From: Deltaproteobacteria bacterium
Lineage (GTDB): Bacteria; Myxococcota_A; UBA9160; SMWR01
NCBI GenBank assembly: GCA_019313605.1
Contig: JAFDAW010000207.1
Span: 1 to 5,270, forward strand
Direction: 5' to 3'
Length of the DNA stretch: 5,270 nucleotides
Every line of letters starts with the position of its first letter. The stretch's first letter is position 1. A program made the position numbers and the translations under genes. The notes below the pieces were generated by a model. The model was given only the letters and a program-made list of their open reading frames with translations, was not told where the DNA came from and made no database searches. Positions 1-5,261 of the stretch are shown piece by piece.

Positions 1-63
1 TGGTGTGGCTTGGTGCCAAGACGTTGGGCGGGCAGCATCGATTCTCGCCTGGCGCAAGCCTGT

Positions 64-70
64 GGAGGAA
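64..70 (+). promoter_or_regulatory. Ribosome binding site that selects the GTG start at 79
   Basis: GGAGGAA ends 8 bases before GTG 79 in the open frame. It is 32 bases from the first downstream ATG (103), too far to serve it. This supports a GTG start and gives the signal peptide a proper basic n-region. Confidence 0.7.
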
Positions 71-78
71 GTCAGTCA

Positions 79-552
79 GTGAGACGCCATCGACTTATTA
101 CGATGCTCGCAGCTCTTCAGTTCGCTCTCGCTCTCGCCCTCGCCTTCGCACCGAGCCTTGCGATCGCTGGTCCATACGGTGACGAGTTCACCAAATGTCT
201 GGTTCGTTCAACGACCGAGGCAGACAGGAACTTTCTCGTGAAGTGGATGTTCGCCGCGATGGCGTCGCACCCCGAGGTCAAATCGATGGCGTCAATTTCT
301 GCCGAGCAAGCTGACGAACTGAACAAAGGTACGGCGATACTCTTCCAGAGGCTCTTGACAGAGTCGTGTCTGACTCAAACTCGAGAAGCGATCAAATACG
401 AAGGCGGGAGCCCGATGGAGGGAGGGTTTACAGTCCTCGGTTCCGTCGCCGCACGCGGCCTGATGTCACATCCCGATGTCGCGGTGTTCATGAGCGGAAT
501 GGGTCAATATCTTGACTCTGAAAAGATCGAGGCGGCTCTCGGCACCCAGTGA
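79..552 (+). CDS. Small exported protein of unknown function, two cysteines
   Basis: I place the start at GTG 79 because GGAGGAA (64-70) lies 8 bases upstream; an ATG at 103 has no such site, and the frame is open back to ATG 10. From GTG 79 the protein has 157 residues. It opens with a basic stretch (RRHR, residues 3-6), then a Leu/Ala-rich hydrophobic core, and an AIA|G signal-peptidase site after residue 30. The mature part of about 127 residues is mostly helical in character. It has Cys40 (KCLV) and Cys97 (ESCL), which could form a periplasmic disulfide, and a central segment DRNFLVKWMFAAMASHPEV. From memory this matches a proteobacterial family of short exported proteins with a 'CLV-STT-DR--LV-W-FAA-A-HP-V' signature and no assigned role. 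No enzymatic motif is visible. The next plus gene starts 207 bases downstream, so an operon is uncertain. Gene reality is near certain; the function is unknown. Confidence 0.85.
   Translation: MRRHRLITMLAALQFALALALAFAPSLAIAGPYGDEFTKCLVRSTTEADRNFLVKWMFAAMASHPEVKSMASISAEQADELNKGTAILFQRLLTESCLTQTREAIKYEGGSPMEGGFTVLGSVAARGLMSHPDVAVFMSGMGQYLDSEKIEAALGTQ
123..146 (+). repeat. Four degenerate hexamer units inside the signal-peptide coding region
   Basis: CGCTCT occurs twice in tandem (123-128, 129-134), followed by CGCCCT and CGCCTT. The units are in register with the reading frame and encode alternating Ala and Leu/Phe in the hydrophobic core of the signal peptide. Gain or loss of a unit would add or remove two residues without a frameshift. 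Confidence 0.6.
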
Positions 553-759
553 GTGAGCTGCATTAGGAATTCCGGACCACGACGAGAGTGCAATGGCGAG
601 AAGAATCATGCCAGCCCTCGCAGTCAACGGTAGGTTACCGCCAGGTTTCATCGCCGATCGAGTTCCCAAGAGGCTGGTCACCAGCTGCGTCAATCAGGGC
701 TTGCGGTTAACTTTCTGGCGAGTGCGTTGATCGCAAGACACTGCCAAAGGTCGATTGGA
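553..759. other. Intergenic region between two exported-protein genes
   Basis: No supported gene is seen here. A plus-strand frame ATG 593 to TGA 730 would encode 45 residues (begins MARRIMPAL, ends FWRVR), but it has no convincing ribosome binding site or recognisable domain. Two tiny inverted repeats are present: CGGTA-GGT-TACCG (628-640) and GCTGGTCACCAGC (673-685). Neither is followed by a T-run, so no terminator is called. No convincing promoter for the 760 gene was found. Confidence 0.5.
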
Positions 760-1803
760 ATGCCACGAATGATGAATAAGAAAAAGATTGCATTGATTCT
801 TCTGGGGCTTGCGGTCGCCGCTTTTGTGTTATTCAGGCCCTCCTTCACGACCATTCATATCCTGTATGACGATGAAATTGACCCGGTGCTCAGGTCGCAG
901 ATGCAGATGAATAGTCTCATGGTGCTGAATGCCTTGAGAGACGAAGAATATGATGTCGTCTTGAGTTTCTTCGGTCGAAGATCGGGATCCGAAGAAATCA
1001 GAAATGCGCTTCCCGCCGCCAGAGACAAAATGGGAAGCCTGATTGAATCTGCCAAGTTCAAAAACTTTCATGATCACTACGTTACGGGCCTGGCAGGAAC
1101 TGAAACAGGAAATACCGTGATGTCGGCTCATGCATTGACAGACGAGCCCGGGGCTTACTTTGTCTATCAAAATACCGATACCCAGAACGCATACGTTTCT
1201 CTGTTTACGAGTGAAGTCAGCCAAACGGAAGCTCTCTATACAATCGTATGGGGGGAGTATGAAGACGGCTGGAAGATTCACAATTTCGATATCGCGAGTT
1301 TTGGTTGGAGTGGTAAGCGGGGACCCGATTGGTTTGAAGAAGCCCAGAAAGTCAGGGAGAAATCTGGTGACGTTGCTGCTTATCTGACGATGAAGGCGGT
1401 ATCGGGACTGTTTCGCCCCTCTCGAGTGTTCGAATGGAAAGACCTGGAAGGCCCAGTAAACGATTTTTTTGCAGAAATGTACAAATCGGTCGCTTCCAAA
1501 CTCGGCGAGCCGATGGTTGTGCAAGAACTCGATTCGAAGCCAGCGATCTATGGGCTAGATGCAACGACGGTCAACGGTTTGCCGGGCCAGATCATCCCGA
1601 CATTCCAATACGTCTCGAAGTACAAGAATTCCCAGTCGGATCTCATCATGGAAGAGGCCAATCAAATGGCTCCACATATGGAGAAGTATTTCGAAGGCGT
1701 GAATGATCTGGGAGCGAATCTGCTGTTCGTGGCCTATGAGGAGCCGCCGATCGATCCCAAGAAAAAATACAAGACGTACCGAACTGTCGTGGAGATCAAA
1801 TAG
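760..1803 (+). CDS. Membrane-anchored periplasmic protein of unknown function, possible NTF2-like core
   Basis: The start is taken as ATG 760 because AAAGG (746-750) lies 9 bases upstream; ATG 769 and 772 are alternatives, and the frame is open back to TTG 727. The product has 347 residues. A basic NKKK is followed by one hydrophobic segment (about residues 10-25, IALILLGLAVAAFVLF) with no signal-peptidase site, so it is probably an uncleaved anchor with the rest in the periplasm. Residues about 52-180 (helical start with ALRDEEYDVVLSFF, ending in strands ALYTIVWGEYEDGWKIHNFDI) resemble NTF2/SnoaL-like or DUF3887-type folds, where 'W-W--DGWKI' closes the sheet. Residues 187-222 (PDWFEEAQKVREK, YLTMKAVSGLFRPS) follow a helical pattern I recall after such cores in uncharacterised proteins. 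The C-terminal half (about 240-347) is unrecognised and ends Lys-rich. No catalytic residues are evident. Sampled lines are near 50% GC, clearly below the genes on the right. The fold is inferred, not shown. Confidence 0.85.
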   Translation: MPRMMNKKKIALILLGLAVAAFVLFRPSFTTIHILYDDEIDPVLRSQMQMNSLMVLNALRDEEYDVVLSFFGRRSGSEEIRNALPAARDKMGSLIESAKFKNFHDHYVTGLAGTETGNTVMSAHALTDEPGAYFVYQNTDTQNAYVSLFTSEVSQTEALYTIVWGEYEDGWKIHNFDIASFGWSGKRGPDWFEEAQKVREKSGDVAAYLTMKAVSGLFRPSRVFEWKDLEGPVNDFFAEMYKSVASKLGEPMVVQELDSKPAIYGLDATTVNGLPGQIIPTFQYVSKYKNSQSDLIMEEANQMAPHMEKYFEGVNDLGANLLFVAYEEPPIDPKKKYKTYRTVVEIK

Positions 1804-1911
1804 AGGGCAGAAGGTTCAGCAATTGCTGCGGCTATCCCCTCACTCGGTCCGCCGCGCTAACGAAGAATGCGCTTCGAAGTCGATGCGAAATGGCAAGGAT
1901 CGATGGCTCGA
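1804..1911. other. Convergent spacer between plus and minus genes, weak palindromes
   Basis: The 760-1803 gene and the minus-strand unit end toward each other here. A 12-base palindrome CAGCAATTGCTG lies at 1817-1828. A 6-bp hairpin GATCGA-TGGC-TCGATC (1898-1913) overlaps the minus-strand stop codon. Neither has a flanking T-run on either strand, so I do not call an intrinsic terminator. Confidence 0.35.
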
Positions 1912-2118
1912 TCACGCTTGGGGTAGTTTGAATTTCGCAGCGTCGATTACCGACCAGAGGTGGATCGCCCAGCCGAGGAGTACGAACCACAAGGCGAAGG
2001 CGAGCACGAACTGAACGATGGCCATGCTAAGGCGGCCCTGAAGAAGTTGCCCGAGCCCGGGAATGAAGAGGCTGCACAACGCCGCCAGTACATTTCCACC
2101 CGATCCTTGTCCGGTCAT
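1912..2118 (-). CDS. Small TM2-like integral membrane protein (68 aa)
   Basis: The start is the ATG at 2118 on the minus strand, with GGAGGAG (2124-2130) 5 bases upstream, an excellent site; the frame is open further upstream but the extension has no membrane-protein character. The protein has a short Gly-rich N-terminus, a first hydrophobic segment with FIPGLGQLLQGR (residues 17-28), a second segment of about 20 residues (AIVQFVLAFALWFVLLGW), and a tail HLWSVIDAAKFK. The 'PGLGQL--G' turn and the aromatic/His-Trp-Asp-Ala end match TM2-domain-like two-helix inner-membrane proteins, common in Gram-negatives and usually 60-100 residues long. The function of this class is not established. It lies 49 bases downstream of the DUF2007-like gene on the same strand, so the two are probably co-transcribed. 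Confidence 0.85.
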   Translation of the reverse strand: MTGQGSGGNVLAALCSLFIPGLGQLLQGRLSMAIVQFVLAFALWFVLLGWAIHLWSVIDAAKFKLPQA

Positions 2119-2123
2119 TCGTT

Positions 2124-2130
2124 CTCCTCC
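2124..2130 (-). promoter_or_regulatory. Strong ribosome binding site for the 68-aa membrane protein
   Basis: On the minus strand GGAGGAG is followed by AACGA and ATG. It decides the short 68-residue start against the longer open frame that continues upstream to 2340 and overlaps the preceding gene. Confidence 0.75.
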
Positions 2131-2167
2131 ACGTCGTTGTGCGGGCACCTGCCGCGGGGTCCGAGAA

Positions 2168-2437
2168 TCAATCTTCGTGAGTCCATGTGCCGGTCGCAAG
2201 GAATTCCAGCTCGCGATCGGTGAGTTCTGATTGCTCAACGATCCAGCGCGCTCGGTGGAGCTTTGATCGAGGTACCGAAAGGACGAATTTAGCAGGAATA
2301 CCCAACTCGAGCCTACTTGAATCGATGCCACAGTCGACATCCTCAGCTTCGAGCAAGCTTCGGATCACCTCCGCGGCCAGCTGGGAATCGAATTCCCCAA
2401 AGGCGCACCAGGGCTCTGCAGCGATTTCTTTGTCCAT
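2168..2437 (-). CDS. DUF2007-like small protein (putative prokaryotic signal-transducing domain)
   Basis: The start is the minus-strand ATG at 2437, giving 89 residues. The frame is open up to 2830, but that upstream part is Pro/Arg/Thr-rich, crosses a G12 tract and looks non-coding. The ribosome binding site is weak (AGG about 4 bases upstream). The pattern fits DUF2007: an opening strand (WCAFGEF, residues 10-16), helix AAEVIRSLLEAEDVDCGID (21-39) corresponding to the family's 'A--i-slLeaaGI', then a strand FVLSVP (51-56) and helix KLHRARWIVEQSE (59-71) corresponding to 'v-V---d---A--ll'. The domain is cytoplasmic and ferredoxin-like; Pfam describes it as a putative signal transducer, with no proven ligand. 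The short tail LTDRELEFLATG is extra. It probably forms an operon with the TM2-like gene downstream. The family call is by pattern only. Confidence 0.75.
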   Translation of the reverse strand: MDKEIAAEPWCAFGEFDSQLAAEVIRSLLEAEDVDCGIDSSRLELGIPAKFVLSVPRSKLHRARWIVEQSELTDRELEFLATGTWTHED

Positions 2438-2472
2438 ATCGCCTAACAGCTGAGTAGTTGGGTTTCCCCACA

Positions 2473-2500
2473 ATTGTCGCGTGATTCTGGCTCGAATCAA
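2473..2500 (-). promoter_or_regulatory. Possible sigma-70-type promoter for the minus-strand pair
   Basis: Read on the minus strand, TTGATT (2500-2495) and GACAAT (2478-2473) are separated by 16 bases. Each matches the consensus at four of six positions, and the pair lies 36-63 bases upstream of the DUF2007-like start. This is a weak match of a kind that arises by chance, but it is the best candidate in the region. Confidence 0.25.
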
Positions 2501-2510
2501 GCCTTCTTCT

Positions 2511-2619
2511 TGGATTGGACCCATCTGGGCCCTGGGTTCGAATCGAGACACGACCCCATCGTGCGGCGTTGCCCGACAATTCGGTTTCGGGGGGGGGGGG
2601 CATCTGGCTGGATTGGACC
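2511..2619. repeat. 11-base direct repeat TGGATTGGACC, two copies
   Basis: Exact copies lie at 2511-2521 and 2609-2619. CATCTGG also occurs twice, at 2522-2528 and 2601-2607, but on the opposite side of its neighbour in the second copy, so this is not a simple tandem duplication. It could be a binding-site pair or the remains of shuffling. Confidence 0.6.
2589..2600 (+). repeat. Homopolymeric tract of 12 G
   Basis: Twelve consecutive G (C on the minus strand) lie 152 bases upstream of the DUF2007-like start and 243 bases before the propeller gene. Tracts of this length are prone to slipped-strand length change and to sequencing error. Confidence 0.9.
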
Positions 2620-2654
2620 TGGATCGTCCAGCGGGGTCGGCCTGGTCCGTTCGT

Positions 2655-2722
2655 ATGTGACTGGCCGATCGGTCCGCGGGTGTGTCTGTCCGGTCACATG
2701 CGGGTGCGCGGCGCGTGACCGG
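2655..2722. repeat. Three-armed inverted repeat able to form two exclusive hairpins
   Basis: Arm 1 is ATGTGACTGG (2655-2664), arm 2 is CCGGTCACAT (2690-2699) and arm 3 is GTGACCGG (2715-2722). Arm 2 pairs with arm 1 over 10 bp (one G-T wobble, 25-base loop) or with arm 3 over 8 perfect bp (17-base loop). The two pairings exclude each other. The core GTGAC(T/C)GG with a nearby CCGATCGG occurs in the same order again at 2715-2743, so the block may also be a pair of diverged direct repeats. Confidence 0.5.
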
Positions 2723-2842
2723 TTCTGTGTTCGATCCGATCGGGTCCGGTGAAAGCTTTGCAAGCGCGGCGGGTTCGAAGATCGGGCACGGAAATGTCTG
2801 TGATTCCGCCGGCGTCGATGGAGCGGGCACGCATCTTGCTCA

Positions 2843-4492
2843 ATGCGGCCCGCCATGTATTTCGCAGCCCGTCGATGTCGCCGTGGAGTCACCAGCGCAA
2901 TTGCCGCGCTGGCGCTCGTGTTGCTGGAGGGGGCAGAAATCGCCGCGGCCACCGCCACCGCCGGCGAGCTCGATGTGCCGCCGCCCGTCGAGTTGAGATG
3001 GCGCTCGGTTGATGTCGGGGGAGCCGACAAAGTCGTGATCGCGCTTGCGCTCGATCGTGCCGGCCGTCTTGCCGTGGGAGATGCGCGGGGTGTGGTGTTC
3101 GGTTTTCCCGGAAACCCGATGCGCCGGGTTGCGCTGCGCGGAGAGGTTCGGGATCTCGCGTTCTTTGGTGACGACACGGAGCATGCGACTGCGCTGCTCG
3201 CCGCGACGGATCTCGGTCTCTATCGGATCTCTTCGGATGGGCGCGTCGAGTCGATTGCGCCGGGGCCGGGGCCGGATGCGAGGGCGGTTGCGCGCATTGC
3301 GGTCGCCAATGGGGTGGTCGTGGCGGCGACCGATGCGGGCGCCTTCGTGTCTCCGGACGGGGCGCACTGGCAACGGCTCTCGGAGGAATTGCCGTCTGGA
3401 TCTGTGACGGCGATTGCACTCGCGCAGCGCGAGGGCTTCGTCGAAGCCTGGATCGCGATTCGGGGGGAACTCTGGCGCAGCGAGATTCGCGTGGAAGCGG
3501 GGCGCGCCGCGTCGTCGACGCCGGTTCGCGTTGAAATTCCATTCGCCTCCGGCCAGCGCCCGCCGATCGACATTGCTCTCGACGTCGGAGACGCGGAGGT
3601 AGCGGTCGTCTTCGAATCCGACCTGGTCGTGCGCGAGGCGGCCAATGCGGATTGGGAGCAACTGCGGCCGACGCTGCCTCCCGGCGCGTCCGCGCTGCGG
3701 CTCGCCGCGGCGCTCGACCGCTACTGGCTCGCAACCGATCGCGGCCTGCTCGTTGCTCCGAGCCTGCGCGGACCCTGGCGCCGCGCGCACAACAATTCGG
3801 GATCCGACGCGATCTTCGATCTCGAAACCGGGGAGGGGGCGCTCTACGCGGCGACCGATACCGGGCTTGCGGTCGCAAGGTTCGCCGCCGACTTCTCCAC
3901 TTCGCCGGACGGTGCAGAGCCCGCGTCCGATTTAGCCGTTGCGATCGAAGTCCCTCAACCCATCCTCGACCCGAGTGAACCCGATGTTCACAGCGTTCAT
4001 CGCGCCGCACTCCGCTACCTGAGCCTCGATCCGGGGCGGATTGCATCGCTGCGCCGCGGGGTCTCGCGTCGCGGCTGGCTGCCGATCCTCTCGTTTCGCG
4101 CCACCCGCGACCGCAACCGCAGCCACCACTGGGACTACGACCAATCCTTCGTCTCGGGCGAGATGCGCCACTTATACGATCGCGATGACGACGACGATCG
4201 CGATCTCGAGCTTCAGCTCATCGTGAGTTGGGATCTCGGCGAGATCGTCTACCACCCCGAGGAGATCGATGTTTCGCGCGAGGCGCGCGAGATCATCGAG
4301 TTGCGCGACGACGTGCTCGACGAGATCACCCAGCTCTATTTCGAACGGCGTCGCGTGATTGCGGCATTCGCGATGCAGCCCGACTCCCCGGCCGCGAGCG
4401 AATATCAGCTGCGCGCCGCGCAGCTCGCCGCGGGCATCGACGCCTGGACGGGGGGCTGGTTCGGTCGACAACTTTCGGACGCCACCCCATGA
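2843..4492 (+). CDS. Exported beta-propeller protein with TolC-like C-terminal module (unnamed family)
   Basis: The start is ATG 2843 (549 residues); ATG 2855 is an alternative, and a TGA at 2801 closes the frame upstream. Neither start has a good ribosome binding site. A basic n-region (RRCRRG, residues 10-15), a hydrophobic core and ATA|GE near residue 40 make a Sec signal peptide. Residues about 60-350 hold four spaced '(A/L)ATDxG' blades (about 120, 161, 296, 336), two followed by 'VSPDGAHWQRL'- or 'VAPSLRGPWRR'-type strands, as in YCF48/BNR-like photosystem-assembly or sialidase-type propellers; no Asp-box enzyme site is evident. The C-terminal domain (about 385-510) runs helix RAALRYLSLDP, strand GWLPILSFRATR, an Asp-rich loop (RDDDDDRD, 447-454), strand LELQLIVSWDLG, then helix ELRDDVLDEITQLYFERRRV. 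I recall this ending from deltaproteobacterial proteins; its order resembles half a TolC repeat. The stop overlaps a minor ATG of the next gene (ATGA, 4489-4492). Envelope location is likely; the role is unknown. Confidence 0.85.
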   Translation: MRPAMYFAARRCRRGVTSAIAALALVLLEGAEIAAATATAGELDVPPPVELRWRSVDVGGADKVVIALALDRAGRLAVGDARGVVFGFPGNPMRRVALRGEVRDLAFFGDDTEHATALLAATDLGLYRISSDGRVESIAPGPGPDARAVARIAVANGVVVAATDAGAFVSPDGAHWQRLSEELPSGSVTAIALAQREGFVEAWIAIRGELWRSEIRVEAGRAASSTPVRVEIPFASGQRPPIDIALDVGDAEVAVVFESDLVVREAANADWEQLRPTLPPGASALRLAAALDRYWLATDRGLLVAPSLRGPWRRAHNNSGSDAIFDLETGEGALYAATDTGLAVARFAADFSTSPDGAEPASDLAVAIEVPQPILDPSEPDVHSVHRAALRYLSLDPGRIASLRRGVSRRGWLPILSFRATRDRNRSHHWDYDQSFVSGEMRHLYDRDDDDDRDLELQLIVSWDLGEIVYHPEEIDVSREAREIIELRDDVLDEITQLYFERRRVIAAFAMQPDSPAASEYQLRAAQLAAGIDAWTGGWFGRQLSDATP

Positions 4493-4516
4493 CTCCGGTC
4501 CCGCCACTCACGAACT

Positions 4517-4520
4517 GGAG
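4517..4520 (+). promoter_or_regulatory. Ribosome binding site selecting ATG 4528
   Basis: GGAG is followed by seven bases (AACTCAA) and ATG 4528, which directly begins a classic signal peptide. An in-frame ATG at 4489 overlaps the upstream stop as ATGA but would add 13 residues (MTPVPPLTNWRTQ) before the n-region. Confidence 0.65.
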
Positions 4521-4527
4521 AACTCAA

Positions 4528-5175
4528 ATGCATCGTGTATTCCAATGGACTGTCACGCTCTTGCTTGCGGTTGCACCACAGGGCGCAAGCGCCGCCACTC
4601 TGATCTCGGAAGTCTTCTACGACGCCGTCGGATCCGACAACGGACTTTCGTTCGTCGAGCTCTACGGCGCTCCCGGAAGTTCCCTCGACGGCATGTTCCT
4701 CGAGGGGATCAACGGCTCCAACGGAGCGGCTGGCCCCACCATCGCGCTTTCGGGCGTGTTTCCCGCCGACGGCATCTGGTTGTTGGCCGACGACGTCGGA
4801 GATGGCACGAGCTCTGTGGCAGGTGCGCACCTGATCGCAAACTTCGATTTCCAAAATGGGCCCGATTCAATTGTGCTGCGCACCGCGGACGCGGTTTTGG
4901 ATGCGGTGGGTTACGGGATCTTCGCCGTTGGCGAGATCTTCGCAGGAGAGGGAACAGCTGCCGCTGACACACCCGCGGGTTCGAGCCTCGCGCGCCTATT
5001 CGCGAACGTCGACACCAACGACAACGCGATGGACTTCATCGTGTTGGGTGTCCCGACCCCGGGCAGCGCACCACTGAACGCAGTTCCCGAACCCCAAACC
5101 GCTGCGCTGCTCGGCGTGGGCCTGATCGGCCTCGCCTGGTCCGGGCGCACGCGGACCGCGCTTCGGGCGCACTAA
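4528..5175 (+). CDS. Secreted lamin-tail-domain protein with PEP-CTERM sorting signal
   Basis: The product has 215 residues. Residues 1-22 form a signal peptide (MHRVFQWTVTLLLAVAPQGASA|AT). Residues about 24-172 fit a bacterial lamin-tail domain, an immunoglobulin-like fold: the opening LISEVFYDAVGSDNGLSFVE with Glu44 before LYG, then WLLADD, and the typical NGPDSIVLRTADAVLDAVGY strand pair near 110-129. The end is a canonical PEP-CTERM tripartite signal: VPEP at 186-189, a hydrophobic segment (about 191-204, AALLGVGLIGLAW) and a basic tail (RTRTALR). In known systems exosortase processes such proteins at the envelope, often in step with exopolysaccharide export. No exosortase or EPS gene is in this window, so it must lie elsewhere if the system works. 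The gene begins 35 bases after the propeller gene, so co-transcription is likely. No catalytic residues are seen; an adhesive or structural role is inferred. Confidence 0.9.
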   Translation: MHRVFQWTVTLLLAVAPQGASAATLISEVFYDAVGSDNGLSFVELYGAPGSSLDGMFLEGINGSNGAAGPTIALSGVFPADGIWLLADDVGDGTSSVAGAHLIANFDFQNGPDSIVLRTADAVLDAVGYGIFAVGEIFAGEGTAAADTPAGSSLARLFANVDTNDNAMDFIVLGVPTPGSAPLNAVPEPQTAALLGVGLIGLAWSGRTRTALRAH

Positions 5176-5224
5176 ATCTCACCGGCGGCGGGATTCCCAT
5201 CTCCCTTTCCACTCTGCCGCCCTC

Positions 5225-5261
5225 GGAGCCTCGGTCCATCAGGGGGATGGGCCGGGGCTCC
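5225..5261 (+). terminator. 16-bp hairpin downstream of the PEP-CTERM gene, possible terminator
   Basis: GGAGCCTCGGTCCATC (5225-5240) pairs fully with GATGGGCCGGGGCTCC (5246-5261), with two G-T wobbles and a 5-base loop AGGGG. It begins 50 bases after the stop codon at 5175. No T-run follows (CACCTTGGAT), so it is not a standard intrinsic terminator; it could be a T-less terminator, an mRNA-stabilising 3' structure, or a dispersed palindromic repeat. The bases 5176-5224 before it hold nothing I recognise. Confidence 0.45.

Larger units (their letters stand above)
2438..2842. other. Divergent intergenic region, repeat- and hairpin-rich, no gene seen
   Basis: This 405-base stretch separates the minus-strand pair from the plus-strand propeller gene. 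Open frames cross it on both strands, but their translations are low-complexity (Pro/Arg-rich or Gly/Trp-rich) and show no domain. It holds a 12-G run, an 11-base direct repeat, a small hairpin CTGGA-TCG-TCCAG (2619-2631), a three-armed inverted repeat (2655-2722) and two copies of the palindrome CCGATCGG (2665-2672, 2736-2743). It presumably carries the promoters for both directions. Confidence 0.5.

Noticed and set aside
466..693. Minus-strand 75-codon frame with a hydrophobic stretch (AGMILLAIALSSW)
   Set aside because: It overlaps the end of the first gene, has no supporting ribosome binding site, and the rest of the translation is not protein-like.
829..1524. Minus-strand open frame of 231 codons opposite the anchored protein
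   Set aside because: It has no recognisable domain or ribosome binding site and lies fully antisense to a convincing plus-strand gene.
2526..2545. GGTTCGAATC resembling the T-loop of a tRNA
   Set aside because: The flanking five bases on each side (CTGGG and CGAGA) do not form a T-stem, and no acceptor or anticodon arm can be built around it.
2438..2830. N-terminal extension of the DUF2007-like frame, about 130 residues
   Set aside because: It is low-complexity Pro/Arg/Thr-rich sequence that crosses the G12 tract and hairpin arms; the domain begins right after the ATG at 2437.
2870..2888. Arg-rich start of the propeller protein (RRCRRG) as a twin-arginine signal
   Set aside because: The residues after the arginines do not follow the S/T-R-R-x-F-L-K pattern; an ordinary Sec signal explains it better.
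2840..4046. Long minus-strand open frames opposite the propeller gene (316 and 385 codons)
   Set aside because: Their translations are Arg/Pro/Ala-rich without domains, as expected for antisense frames of a high-GC gene; the plus frame has a signal peptide and repeated propeller motifs.
4228..4527. N-terminal extension of the PEP-CTERM gene frame
   Set aside because: It is Arg-rich and overlaps the end of the propeller gene; the ribosome binding site and signal peptide both point to ATG 4528.
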